Positions 1-8,241 of a stretch of 64,000 bases of DNA are shown in pieces. The stretch is from Phormidesmis sp963789215 (GTDB lineage Bacteria > Cyanobacteriota > Cyanobacteriia > Phormidesmidales > Phormidesmidaceae): the NCBI GenBank assembly GCA_963789215.1, contig CAWBJY010000011.1, positions 124,001 to 188,000 on the forward strand. Direction: 5' to 3'. The translations under genes and the position numbers were made by a program. The number at the start of each line of letters is the position of its first letter. Position 1 is the first letter of the stretch. The notes under the pieces were generated by a model. That model was not told the origin of the DNA. It did not search any database and saw only the letters and a program-made list of their open reading frames with translations.

Positions 1-1611
1 GCGCATTCGTGCTAAACCTCACTGAGCTAAAGCGGGTGACAGAAGAGCGCGATCGCTTTTTTGAGCTATCGCCCGATCTATTTGCGATTGGCCAGCATCG
101 TCAACGGCGAAGTCCATCCCAACTTCACCTTTGGAAATCAGGCATGGGAGCGAATTATGGGATATTCTCCTCAAGAAATCGTCTCGCAGCCCTTTATATC
201 CTTTATTCATCCTGATGATGAAGCGAGCACTCTGCAAGTTGCGCAGCAAATAGCGGCGGGTGAGACTCAGTTCAATTTTGAAAACCGCTACCGCCATCGA
301 GATGGCACCTATCGCTGGCTGGCCTGGAATGTGACTACGGTGTCCGCGCAGAATCGGTTCTACGCGCTCGCCCGCGATGTTACAGACCGGAAACAGGCCG
401 CCGCCGAAAGAGAAACCCTGCTGGCCACCGAGCAAACCGCTCGCGCCGCCGCCGAACGCGCGAACCGCATCAAAGACGAATTTTTGGCCGTGGTTTCCCA
501 CGAGCTGCGATCGCCGCTCAACCCAATTGTCGGCTGGTCGCAGCTCCTCAAGCGCGGTCTGAGTCCCGAAAAAACTAAGCTGGCGCTCGACACCATCGAA
601 CGTAACGCCAAGCTCCAGGTACAGCTCATCAGCGACTTGCTCGACATCTCCAAGCTGCTGCAAGGCAAGCTCAGCATCAATGAAGCGCCAGTAGACCTGG
701 CCGCTGTGGTGCCAAACGCGCTAGAAACGGTTCGACAAGACGCCGCCGCCAAATCTATCCAAATAGAAACCGACCTGGCATCTTGCTCGGTAATAGGCGA
801 TGCAGTTCGCCTCCAGCAAGTCGTGTGGAATTTGCTCACTAACGCAGTTAAGTTTACGCCCGCAGGCGGAAGCGTGACGGTGCGGCTCTCTGCCGAAGCT
901 AATCAATTAGTCGACGCCCCCGAGGCTGTCATCAGAGTCATCGATACGGGCAGAGGCATCAGTGGTGAATTTTTGCCTTACGTATTCGAGCATTTCCACC
1001 AGGAAAACTATGCCACTACCCGACAGTTTGGCGGTTTGGGGCTAGGTCTTGCTATTGTTCGACAAATTGTAGAGATGCATAATGGCACTGTTGCCGTTGA
1101 CAGCCTCGGTGAGAATCAAGGCGCAACCTTTACCGTGCGATTGCCGCTAGTCCCTATGCTTAACAACCCACTTCCGGCTACCTTAGCGACCAATGAAGGC
1201 GATCTTAGCGGCGTCCGTATTCTATTAGTCGAAGACGACCCCGACTCGCAAGAAATCACCGTTTTCGCCCTAGAGCTAGCTAGCGCCACCGTGACCGCCG
1301 TTGCTTCCGGTGCAGCCGCGCTCGAAGCTATGAATGCTGATATTCCAGATATTTTAATTAGCGATGTAGGAATGCCCGATATGGACGGCTACATGCTGAT
1401 ATCGCAGGTTCGCCAGCGGACTCAGGCGGCAGGTCAGAATGTTTGCGCGATCGCCCTCACGGCCTATGCTGGCGAAGGCGACGAGCAGCGCGCCCTCGAC
1501 GCAGGTTTTCAGCGCTACCTCACCAAGCCTATCGATCCAGACCGGCTTATTCGCATTATTAGAAGCCTGTTAAACGCAAAAAATCCCTGCCCAAAGGACA
1601 AGGATTCGTAG
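1..1611 (+). CDS. Hybrid histidine kinase, 3' part, frame interrupted
   Basis: Two-component sensor kinase fused to a receiver; the N-terminus lies outside the window. Counting codons from 61: PAS domain about 10-105 (IMGYS, HPDD), a coiled linker, HisKA with phospho-acceptor His147 (SHELRSP), HATPase_c with N-box near 257-265 and a GGLGLGL box near 324, and a receiver from about 386 with acceptor Asp435 (SDVGMPDMDGY) and the KP motif near the end. The start of the PAS domain (ERDRFFELSPDLFAI) is in frame 3 at 9-90, while everything after it is in frame 1, so one base is extra near 88-93. The ligand is unknown. The domain call is firm; whether the gene is intact is not. Confidence 0.88.
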
Positions 1612-1914
1612 TTCGACCGCAGCGCCGTCTTACCTCAGTTTTTGACCTGGGGTGACCAGGTGGACATCTCGGCCATCGGCTTATAGTTTCCGAGTACAAG
1701 CTCGGTATACTGCCGCCGCAGCATCTCGACATCCGTTGAAGTAAAAAACATAGATCAGAAAACGTTGTTGGCAGTCACCAACGCCGTAGCCAGAACTGAA
1801 TTTATAATAGCGAACCTTTGCCCTCAACAGGCAAGGGGTCATCCATACAGAAGGATGACGGATATTCGCCCCATCCATCACATATTCTGAAGGCTCAGAT
1901 ACATTCTGTGGAGC
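1612..1914. other. Intergenic region with only weak small-ORF candidates
   Basis: About 300 bases lie between the end of the hybrid kinase and the end of purK, two convergent genes. Two overlapping minus-strand ORFs compete here: 1635-1751 (38 aa) and 1681-1881 (66 aa). A short stem, CCTGG at 1646-1650 with CCAGG at 1656-1660, has no U-tract. No confident terminator or RNA was found. Confidence 0.4.
1635..1751 (-). CDS. Possible 38-aa small protein
   Basis: A minus-strand ORF of 38 codons that reads like protein: it starts MFFTSTDVEMLRRQY and ends with a Trp-Ser-Pro-Gln-Val-Lys-Asn tail. It overlaps the 3' half of a 66-aa ORF (1681-1881) in another frame, and at most one of the two is real. 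It has no known family and no clear ribosome binding site. It is listed because its residue composition looks more coding-like than that of the longer ORF. Confidence 0.22.
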   Translation of the reverse strand: MFFTSTDVEMLRRQYTELVLGNYKPMAEMSTWSPQVKN

Positions 1915-3072
1915 CTAATACCATAGACGCTCGACAGCAGCGATTAGATTGTCCAAGTCAGCGCCATCGGTTGAAGTGTCTGTGAGAATCGTCACATGGC
2001 CCAGCTTTCGGCCTATGCGCGACTGTCTTTTTCCGTACCAGTACACACAGGAGTTTGGAATTTGCGCTAAGGCCGCACGTTTATCGGCATAATCGCTTTT
2101 GGCCTCTTCTGTGCCCAGTAAGTTAATCATGACTGCGCCTTTGCCGGTGAGTTCAACGCTGCCTAGCGGCCTATTTGAAACCGCTCTTAGCTGCTGCTCA
2201 AACTGTGAGGTAACGCAGGCATCTAGCGTGTAGTGGCCGGAGTTGTGCGTACGCGGCGCAATTTCGTTGATTAAGACTTTCCCGCCCTGAGTGAGGAATA
2301 GCTCGATGCCGAAGATGCCGACGACGCCCAGGCTATTAACGAGCTTGCGGGCGATCGCATTCACCTCATCCACCACCGTTTGCGCCACTCGCGCCGGCGC
2401 AATGACCCGCCGACACACCTGCTCAATCTGCTGCGTTTCAACGACGGGATAAACCGCGACTTCTCCCGTGCGATCGCGAGCCACCATCACCGCCAATTCT
2501 TTCTCAAACGGCACAAACGCCTCTAGCAATACCGGCTGATAGCCCAACGCTTTCCAAGTAGTTTCCACGGCTTCGAGCGTCTTCAAAATAAATGTGCCCT
2601 GACCGTCATAACCGTGACGACGCGTTTTCAGCGCCAATGGCAGACCAACCGCTTTGACTTTTTCCGGGAGGGTAGAAAGATCTGCTTTCTCGGTGAGGGT
2701 TTCGAAAGTGGGTGAGGGTAGGCCAATTTGAGTGCAATACTGGCGCTGATCGTATTTGTCTAATAGGGGCGCTAAGCAGTCTAGCTGGGGATAGAAGGTC
2801 GTGCCTGTTTGGGTGAGCGATCGCAGCGCAGGCAAATCTATAAACTCATTTTCAAAAGTGATGATCTCACAAGCAGCGGCCATTTCTTTCGTGATATTCG
2901 CATCTGCGATCGCGCCAAGGAAGATTTTTTGGGCAATAGAGCACGCTGGATCGTCTGGCTTGGGCGTTTGCACCGCTAGCTCGATTCCCAGCAATTTAGC
3001 GCCTGCTGCCATCATCCAGGCTAGCTGCCCGCCGCCAATAACGCCTACCCTCTGTGCTTGCTCTATAGCCAT
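1915..3072 (-). CDS. purK: N5-carboxyaminoimidazole ribonucleotide synthase
   Basis: ATP-dependent carboxylation of AIR to N5-CAIR in purine synthesis; cytoplasmic ATP-grasp enzyme. The N-terminus after the chosen start has the glycine-rich GVIGGGQLAWMM motif of PurK. The ATP-grasp body carries KTRRHGYDGQG, the EIAPRTHNSGHYT motif and a C-terminal domain with HVTILTD. Length is about 385 aa, normal for the family. An ATG 24 bases upstream (3096) would add MAAAQEAD; the start at 3072 was chosen because it puts the Rossmann-like motif next to the N-terminus as in relatives. It diverges from the toxin-antitoxin operon, so the two share a short upstream region. PurE is not nearby. Confidence 0.93.
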   Translation of the reverse strand: MAIEQAQRVGVIGGGQLAWMMAAGAKLLGIELAVQTPKPDDPACSIAQKIFLGAIADANITKEMAAACEIITFENEFIDLPALRSLTQTGTTFYPQLDCLAPLLDKYDQRQYCTQIGLPSPTFETLTEKADLSTLPEKVKAVGLPLALKTRRHGYDGQGTFILKTLEAVETTWKALGYQPVLLEAFVPFEKELAVMVARDRTGEVAVYPVVETQQIEQVCRRVIAPARVAQTVVDEVNAIARKLVNSLGVVGIFGIELFLTQGGKVLINEIAPRTHNSGHYTLDACVTSQFEQQLRAVSNRPLGSVELTGKGAVMINLLGTEEAKSDYADKRAALAQIPNSCVYWYGKRQSRIGRKLGHVTILTDTSTDGADLDNLIAAVERLWY

Positions 3073-3149
3073 GTCTGCTTCTTGTGCTGCTGCCATCTTC
3101 TGAGATTTGTTTGCTACATTTAGATCGAGTAATTGGAAGAGCGACCGCC

Positions 3150-3404
3150 ATGAAAGTAGTTAATCTTAGTCGAGATGGGGACAGCCTCAAAGCCTTGCTA
3201 GATAGCTTAGCCGATGATGCTGATTACGCTATAGTCACGCGAGCTGATGCCAAAGATACCGTTGTCATGTCGCTAGACTATTTCAATAGCTGGAAAGAAA
3301 CCATTTACTTGTTGAAGTCGCCAGCAAATGCCGCTCGCCTTAGAGAGTCGATAGCTGAATATAGAAATGGACAAACGACAGAGAAAGACTTAATCGATGA
3401 GTGA
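3150..3404 (+). CDS. yefM: YefM/Phd-type antitoxin
   Basis: Antitoxin of a type II toxin-antitoxin pair (84 aa). It would bind and neutralise the RNase toxin encoded immediately downstream and repress its own promoter. The N-terminal half (MKVVNLSRDG, then TRADAKDTVVMSLDYFNSW) matches the Phd/YefM DNA-binding fold. The acidic C-terminal tail is the usual toxin-binding segment. An earlier in-frame start at 3084 exists, but the ATG at 3150 gives the family length. The last 8 bases overlap the toxin start, so the two are translationally coupled. Confidence 0.9.
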   Translation: MKVVNLSRDGDSLKALLDSLADDADYAIVTRADAKDTVVMSLDYFNSWKETIYLLKSPANAARLRESIAEYRNGQTTEKDLIDE

Positions 3405-3660
3405 TAGAAAGCTAGCCTGGACTCATAAAGCCTGGGATAGCTATGTTTACTGGCAAAGTCAGGACAAAAAGACACTTAAGAGAATCAACAAGCTTATTAA
3501 AGCCACGCAGAGCCTACCTTTTGAAGGCATTGGCAAGCCTGAACCTTTGAAGGGCGAACTGTCAGGATTATGGTCGCGCCGAATAGACGATGCCAACCGT
3601 CTTGTTTATGCAGTGAACGACAACTACATCGAGATCATTGCGTGCCGCTACCACTATTAA
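3397..3660 (+). CDS. yoeB: YoeB-type mRNA interferase toxin
   Basis: Ribosome-dependent mRNA endonuclease toxin of 87 aa, almost the length of E. coli YoeB (84 aa) and strongly similar to it. All residues equivalent to the E. coli catalytic set are present: Glu49 (in KPEP), Arg68 (in NRLVY) and the terminal His86-Tyr87 (CRYHY). The WSRRI block before the active Arg is also conserved, so the toxin looks active. It overlaps yefM by 8 bases. A 19-bp near-perfect inverted repeat begins inside its last codons (see 3646-3688). Confidence 0.93.
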   Translation: MSDRKLAWTHKAWDSYVYWQSQDKKTLKRINKLIKATQSLPFEGIGKPEPLKGELSGLWSRRIDDANRLVYAVNDNYIEIIACRYHY

Positions 3661-3688
3661 GTAACTGGCTTACTTAATAATGGTAGCG
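3646..3688 (+). terminator. Long hairpin spanning the yoeB stop codon
   Basis: Arms of 19 bases with one mismatch: cgctaccactattaagtaa at 3646-3664 and its complement at 3670-3688, with loop ctggc. The left arm contains the last four codons and the stop of yoeB. No T-run follows, so it is not a textbook intrinsic terminator; it may protect the 3' end of the mRNA or attenuate it. Confidence 0.55.
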
Positions 3689-3984
3689 AGGTTGAAATCT
3701 TGACAAGCCAGTTCTCTCAATGACGCTCCTCTGCGAACTGGATGATGTAAGTTGACGGTTCTCTCTGGCGTCCGCGTAGCTAACGTAAGCCGCCGAAAAC
3801 CGGAAACTTAGTAGAGGTTGCCTTCTGAGTCTGTTGTTTCTATAACTTGGGTTAGCTGAATATCAGCAGCAGCAATGACTTTATCACGACTCTAAATGGA
3901 TAAGGTGATTTATCTATATTTTACTAGCGTTGCCTGCAAATCAAACCGTACAAGCGCAATCTCAGGCTCTTTGCCAAGTTCAAA
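3661..3984. other. Intergenic region between yoeB and the Nudix regulator
   Basis: A 324-base gap between convergent genes. It holds the right half of the yoeB hairpin and a second stem (ccagttc at 3708-3714 with gaactgg at 3735-3741). A GC-rich patch at about 3768-3796 resembles short palindromic repeats scattered in cyanobacterial genomes. No ORF with coding character was seen. Confidence 0.45.
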
Positions 3985-4680
3985 CTACAGCTCAAAGCTA
4001 GCGCCGTTCTGCTTTAGCAGCTGATAGTTTTGCATATCAAACTGATAAAGCTGTGCTGCTCTGTGTGCTACGCCCGTTTCTTTCTTTCCGGTATCGATGA
4101 GCAGATCCATTTTCAACAGCTTTTTGCGAAAGTTTCGCTTGTCAATCTCTCTTTCTAAAATTTGTTCGTACAGTCTTTGCAGTTGCGAGAGCGTAAAAGT
4201 ATCTGGCAGTAGCTCAAATCCAATGGGTTCGTAGCGAATTTTGCTCCGCAGTCGCTCTATCGCACAGTTTAAGATCTCTGCGTGGTCGAACCCCAGTTCT
4301 GGTAAGTCCAGTAGCTCGAACCACTGGGCATCGCTGGCGTCGGTGGCGGCTTGCAATGGGTGACGCTGCAAGCTGACGAGGGCGTAGTAGGCCACAGAGA
4401 CAACGCGATCGCGCGGATCTCTTTCCACTGCACCAAACGTATAAAGCTGCTCCAAAAATACATCTGCTACGCCCGTCTCTTCTTTTAGCTCGCGCATAGC
4501 CGCCGCTTCTACAGATTCTTCTATTTGTACAAAACCACCCGGCAAAGACCAGTCGCCTTTGAACGGGGGCAGCTTGCGCCGAATCAGCAGCACCTTAAGC
4601 GAAGATGCGCTGGCTTCGTAGCCAAAGACAACGCAGTCTACGGTGAGGGCTGGGCGGGCGTATTCGTAGGTGTAAGCCAT
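3985..4680 (-). CDS. nrtR: NrtR-like Nudix-family transcriptional regulator
   Basis: A 231-aa protein with an N-terminal Nudix domain (about 8-140) and a C-terminal winged-helix region (about 150-225), the architecture of NrtR, repressor of NAD metabolism genes. The Nudix box at Gly49-Val71 fits the full consensus G-x5-E-x7-R-E-x-x-E-E-x-G-V. The domain could therefore still hydrolyse ADP-ribose, whereas some NrtR proteins have lost this. It is divergent from an ADP-ribosylglycohydrolase gene, with a 21-bp palindrome in the shared region (4734-4754). This arrangement supports a role as regulator of the NAD/ADP-ribose genes to its right. A plain Nudix hydrolase is the less likely alternative. 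Confidence 0.85.
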   Translation of the reverse strand: MAYTYEYARPALTVDCVVFGYEASASSLKVLLIRRKLPPFKGDWSLPGGFVQIEESVEAAAMRELKEETGVADVFLEQLYTFGAVERDPRDRVVSVAYYALVSLQRHPLQAATDASDAQWFELLDLPELGFDHAEILNCAIERLRSKIRYEPIGFELLPDTFTLSQLQRLYEQILEREIDKRNFRKKLLKMDLLIDTGKKETGVAHRAAQLYQFDMQNYQLLKQNGASFEL

Positions 4681-4730
4681 GCTCGGAGGAAAAATTGGCG
4701 CTTTGCGGTTGAATTAGCTATAACAGTAGA

Positions 4731-4757
4731 AGCTTAGTGTTTATTGTACACTAAGCT
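4731..4757. promoter_or_regulatory. Palindromic operator candidate (NrtR)
   Basis: Perfect inverted repeat AGCTTAGTGT at 4731-4740 and ACACTAAGCT at 4748-4757 around a 7-base spacer. Its core, TTAGTGT-N7-ACACTAA, is 21 bp, the size reported for NrtR operators. It lies 51 bases from the nrtR start and 29 bases from the ATG of the ADP-ribosylglycohydrolase gene, well placed to control both. Confidence 0.68.
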
Positions 4758-4785
4758 GATATTTAAGGACTGGCAGAGAAGCTAT

Positions 4786-5583
4786 ATGTTAGGCGCGATC
4801 GCAGGCGACATCATCGGATCGGTATACGAATTCAATTCGGTGAAGCACAAGGATTTCCCCTTATTCACGGCTGAAAGTGCCTTCACAGACGACACGATTC
4901 TCTCTGTTGCAGTAGCTGAAGTGATTCTAAAGGGCGGCAGCTACGGTGAGACGATTAAGCGCTACGCACAGGCTTATCCCAACCCGGTGGGTAGCTATGG
5001 CGCAAGGTTTCAGCAGTGGGCGGCGTCTAGCACCATGGAGCCTTATAACAGTTGGGGCAACGGGTCTGCTATGCGAGTGAGTGCCGTTGGGTTTGCTTAC
5101 GATGATATGTCTACAGTGCTGGAAGTGGCTAAGCAAACCGCCGAGGTCACGCACAACCATCCCGAAGGCATCAAGGGTGCGCAGGCGACGGCGGCGGCAA
5201 TTTTGTTGGCAAAAAACGGAGACAGTAAAAGCGCGATTAAGACTTTTATAGCGTCTACTTTTGGCTATGATTTGGGGCGATCTCTTAAAGATATCCGGCC
5301 TACCTACCGCTTCAACGAATCCTGCCAGGAAACTGTCCCCGAGTCTATTATCGCCTTTTTAGAATCAACAGATTTTGAAGATGCGATTCGCAACACTATT
5401 TCGCTAGGTGGCGATACCGACACCATGGGTAGCATCACAGGCGGCATTGCCGAAGCCTTTTATGGCGGTGTGCCAGATGAAATTGTTCAAGAAGTCTTGC
5501 CGAGATTAGACGATCCTTTGCGCAAGGTCGCGCTTGAATTTTGCGATCGCTACACTCAGCCCTATCCCATATTCGGCGCGTAA
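4786..5583 (+). CDS. ADP-ribosylglycohydrolase (DraG/ARH family)
   Basis: Hydrolyses N- or O-linked ADP-ribose from proteins or small molecules, releasing ADP-ribose; cytoplasmic dinuclear metal enzyme. About 265 aa. Family motifs in order: N-terminal GAIAGDIIGS, metal-binding FTDDT, GNGSAMR, the THNHPEG helix, and the C-terminal metal site GGDTDTMGSITGGIAEA. The ATG at 4786 starts exactly at the conserved motif; an upstream TTG at 4744 lies inside the palindrome and is unlikely. Its product, ADP-ribose, is the known effector type for NrtR and a substrate for Nudix enzymes, so the adjacent regulator may sense this enzyme's output (inference). Confidence 0.88.
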   Translation: MLGAIAGDIIGSVYEFNSVKHKDFPLFTAESAFTDDTILSVAVAEVILKGGSYGETIKRYAQAYPNPVGSYGARFQQWAASSTMEPYNSWGNGSAMRVSAVGFAYDDMSTVLEVAKQTAEVTHNHPEGIKGAQATAAAILLAKNGDSKSAIKTFIASTFGYDLGRSLKDIRPTYRFNESCQETVPESIIAFLESTDFEDAIRNTISLGGDTDTMGSITGGIAEAFYGGVPDEIVQEVLPRLDDPLRKVALEFCDRYTQPYPIFGA

Positions 5584-5605
5584 AACTTTTATCTTTATTA
5601 GTCTC

Positions 5606-5659
5606 GCTCAAACTAGTTGCTCAAACTACTGGTCGCTCAAACTACTGGTTGCTCAAGTT
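5606..5659 (+). repeat. 16-bp tandem repeat, about 3.5 copies
   Basis: Units gctcaaactactggt(c/t) at 5619-5634 and 5635-5650, with a shortened copy before (5606-5618) and a partial copy after (5651-5659). It fills the gap between the ADP-ribosylglycohydrolase stop and the next ATG, where a ribosome binding site would be expected. Confidence 0.85.
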
Positions 5660-6706
5660 ATGTCTTCTATTCCTAGCTTCTTCAATCTAGAAACCGTCGG
5701 AAAAGTCTGGCGAGTGCCCTATCAAACGCGTGCAAGCGAAGCACAGGCTTACGCTAAAGCACACGGCATTACGCCTTCCTATACCGACAAAGTTCGCATC
5801 TGCCTGCTGGCGATCGATGTTCAGAACACGTTTTGCCTGCCAGACTTCGAGCTATTTGTGGGCGGACGCTCTGGTAACGGCGCAGTAGAAGACACTCAGC
5901 GCCTGTGTGAGTTTATCTATCGCAATTTAGGCATCCTTACCGAAATTGCACCGACAATGGACACCCATGCTGCGACTCAAATTTTTCATCCGGTGTTTTG
6001 GGTCAATGCGGCTGGCGAACATCCTGCGCCGATGACGATGATTAGCGCCGAAGAGATAGCCTCGGGCCAGTGGCGGGTGAACCCTGTTGTCGCTAAAAGC
6101 CTAGCGCAGATTCAGCTAGGAACCGACCCTATAGACGTAGCCGCCTTTGCACTCCACTATGCAAAAGAGCTAGGTGCTGCGAACAAGTACCCGCTCACTA
6201 TCTGGCCGTATCATTCCATGCTGGGCGGCATTGGTCACGCGCTAGTGCCTGCTTTCGAAGAAGCCTGTTTCTTTCACAATATGGCTCGCCAAAGCCAAAC
6301 CCATCTCGAAATTAAAGGAGATAACCCGCTGACCGAAAACTATTCTGCGCTCAGCCCAGAAGTGCTAAATGGCACAGATAATCAGCCTATTGCCCAAAAG
6401 AACAACAGCTTTGTTCAGCATCTGCTCGGCTTTGATGCCGTCATTATCGCTGGGCAGGCCAAGAGTCACTGCGTTGCCTGGACGATCCGCGATTTGCTTA
6501 GCGAGATTCAGGCCGTTGATCCAGCCCTAGCTGGCAAGGTGTACCTGCTAGAAGACTGTGCCTCGCCGGTCGTTGTGCCGGAGGTGGTCGATTTTACCGA
6601 TGCGGCAGACGCTTGCTATCGAGACTTTGCGGCGGCAGGAATGCATGTTGTTAAATCGATACAGCGTCCTCAAGACTGGCCAGCATTTCCACTGAGCCTA
6701 GATTAG
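5660..6706 (+). CDS. Nicotinamidase-like cysteine hydrolase (isochorismatase fold)
   Basis: A 348-aa cysteine hydrolase. The catalytic triad is visible as Asp53 (AIDVQNTF), Lys176 (NKYPLTIWPYH) and Cys271 (AKSHCVAW). A metal site like that of nicotinamidases is suggested by Asp101, His103 and His110 (MDTHAATQIFH). It is longer than PncA (about 210 aa) because of insertions and a C-terminal addition. Position after the ADP-ribosylglycohydrolase, behind an NrtR-type regulator, favours nicotinamide or another amide in NAD salvage as substrate, but the substrate is not proven. The start at ATG 5660 avoids an N-terminal stretch that would be read from tandem repeats. Confidence 0.8.
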   Translation: MSSIPSFFNLETVGKVWRVPYQTRASEAQAYAKAHGITPSYTDKVRICLLAIDVQNTFCLPDFELFVGGRSGNGAVEDTQRLCEFIYRNLGILTEIAPTMDTHAATQIFHPVFWVNAAGEHPAPMTMISAEEIASGQWRVNPVVAKSLAQIQLGTDPIDVAAFALHYAKELGAANKYPLTIWPYHSMLGGIGHALVPAFEEACFFHNMARQSQTHLEIKGDNPLTENYSALSPEVLNGTDNQPIAQKNNSFVQHLLGFDAVIIAGQAKSHCVAWTIRDLLSEIQAVDPALAGKVYLLEDCASPVVVPEVVDFTDAADACYRDFAAAGMHVVKSIQRPQDWPAFPLSLD

Positions 6707-6891
6707 GAACGGGACGCGATCGCACATAACCCGCGATCTAATCACAAATTCCTGGCAGACCCTGTGTTATTTTTCCGTAAATCGATAAATTTATTGTGAA
6801 GTTTTTGATAGCACCAAAAATTCTTGAAATACTTGGGAAGTATCTGGGAACGTTCGCAATTAAAGACATCTGCCTGGATATAGTCGCCCTC

Positions 6892-7344
6892 ATGAAATGT
6901 CCCCTCTGCCATGTTCACTCTCTCAACGAAGTCAGCTTAGAAACGGGTTTGTCAGCCTATCAATGCCATCGATGCTTTGGCCATTGGGTGCCCTCGGAAA
7001 ATTACTGGGAGTGGCTAGATCATCGCGAGCAGCGGCATAAGCAAAGCCGTAGCCCGGCTCTGATTAAATTAAACGTGGGTCAAAACTTACTGCCGGTTGT
7101 TGATAACAGCAGCGCCAATTTTTGCGTAGACTGCGCTCGCCTGATGACTAAAACCAAAGTTGGCAGAGGACTGAATTTCTATATAGACCGATGCGGCCAC
7201 TGCCACGGGGTTTGGCTCGACCAAAACGAGTGGGAAAATATTCAGCAGATGGATTTGCACCATCAAATTCATTACATGTTTTCTAGCGCTTGGCAGCAAA
7301 GCGTTCGTCGCGAGGCGTATGCTAAAAGAGCGACACCTGCTTGA
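6892..7344 (+). CDS. TFIIB-type zinc-ribbon protein
   Basis: About 150 aa with two CxxC-type zinc knuckles: CPLC...CHRC close to the N-terminus and CVDC...CGHC in the second half. The second has the HGVWLDQNEWE ending typical of zf-TFIIB (PF13453) proteins. The function of this bacterial family is unknown. The ATG at 6892 (MKCPLC) was chosen over a GTG at 6796, because relatives begin at the first zinc knuckle. It lies just upstream of thiD in the same direction. Confidence 0.75.
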   Translation: MKCPLCHVHSLNEVSLETGLSAYQCHRCFGHWVPSENYWEWLDHREQRHKQSRSPALIKLNVGQNLLPVVDNSSANFCVDCARLMTKTKVGRGLNFYIDRCGHCHGVWLDQNEWENIQQMDLHHQIHYMFSSAWQQSVRREAYAKRATPA

Positions 7345-7372
7345 GCTATTTAAGCGTTTACGTTAAGTGTTT

Positions 7373-8185
7373 ATGACTGATGTTACTGTTCCGGTTGCGC
7401 TAACGATCGCTGGCTCTGATAGTGGGGGCGGTGCGGGTATTCAGGCCGATTTGCGGACGTTCTCTTTTCATCGGGTGCACGGGACTAGCGCATTGACCTG
7501 CGTAACGGCCCAGAACACGGTCGGCGTTAGCCGGGTAGATGCGCTACCGCCAGAAGCGGTTATTGCTCAGATAGAGGCCGTTGTTAGCGATATTGGCGTA
7601 CAGGCGGCTAAGACCGGGATGCTGCTCAATCAGCCGATTATTGAGGCGGTTGCAGCGCACCTGAAGGCAAACCCGATTGCTCACTTGGTGGTCGATCCGG
7701 TGATGGTCTCGCGAACGGGCGATAGGTTAATTGATGAAAGCGCGATCGCTGCTCTGACTACTCAGCTCATTCCTTTAGCCACTGTCCTCACGCCCAACCG
7801 CTACGAAGCGCAAATTCTCGCAGATCTAGAAATCAACACGTTAGAAGATATGCAGAGCGCGGCTCAAAAGATTCTGGCACTTGGCTCTCAGGCCGTTCTG
7901 GTGAAAGGGGGTGGCTTTGCGGGCGAGCTGCGCGGCGTAGACGTTTGGTACGACGGTAAAACGCTAGAAGTGCTGACTACAGAACAGATAGACACGAATA
8001 ATACGCATGGAACTGGCTGTACGCTTTCTAGTGCGATCGCAGCCAATCTCGCTCAAGGTAAACTACCTTTGCCTGCTGTCAAAGCCGCTAAGACTTACGT
8101 GACCTTGGCTCTCAAACATGCGATCGCCATCGGTCAAGGTCAAGGCCCGGTTGGTCATTTTTATCCACTGCTAGACGACTGCTAG
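7373..8185 (+). CDS. thiD: Hydroxymethylpyrimidine / phosphomethylpyrimidine kinase
   Basis: Phosphorylates HMP and then HMP-P to HMP-PP for thiamine synthesis; ribokinase-fold cytoplasmic enzyme of about 270 aa. Motifs: N-terminal ALTIAGSDSGGGAGIQAD, LTPNRYEA, and the anion-hole/catalytic region NTHGTGCTLSSA. A GTG at 7367 would add two residues. The last codons are repeated in tandem across the stop (8169-8201). No TPP riboswitch was recognised upstream. Confidence 0.95.
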   Translation: MTDVTVPVALTIAGSDSGGGAGIQADLRTFSFHRVHGTSALTCVTAQNTVGVSRVDALPPEAVIAQIEAVVSDIGVQAAKTGMLLNQPIIEAVAAHLKANPIAHLVVDPVMVSRTGDRLIDESAIAALTTQLIPLATVLTPNRYEAQILADLEINTLEDMQSAAQKILALGSQAVLVKGGGFAGELRGVDVWYDGKTLEVLTTEQIDTNNTHGTGCTLSSAIAANLAQGKLPLPAVKAAKTYVTLALKHAIAIGQGQGPVGHFYPLLDDC

Positions 8186-8201
8186 ACGATTGCTAGACGA
8201 T
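8169..8201 (+). repeat. 11-bp tandem triplication across the thiD stop
   Basis: Three units of tgctagacga(c/t) at 8169-8179, 8180-8190 and 8191-8201. The second unit carries the TAG stop of thiD; the third lies entirely downstream. Confidence 0.9.
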
Positions 8202-8241
8202 TTTTCGCCAGAAAGACTACGCCAACGCCAGCTTTAAGAAC

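Noticed and set aside
1681..1881. 66-aa minus-strand ORF after purK
   Set aside because: Odd composition, no known motif, and it conflicts with a better-looking 38-aa ORF; kept only as a remark.
7300..7372. TPP riboswitch before thiD
   Set aside because: The gap is only 28 bases and lacks the CTGAGA thi-box.
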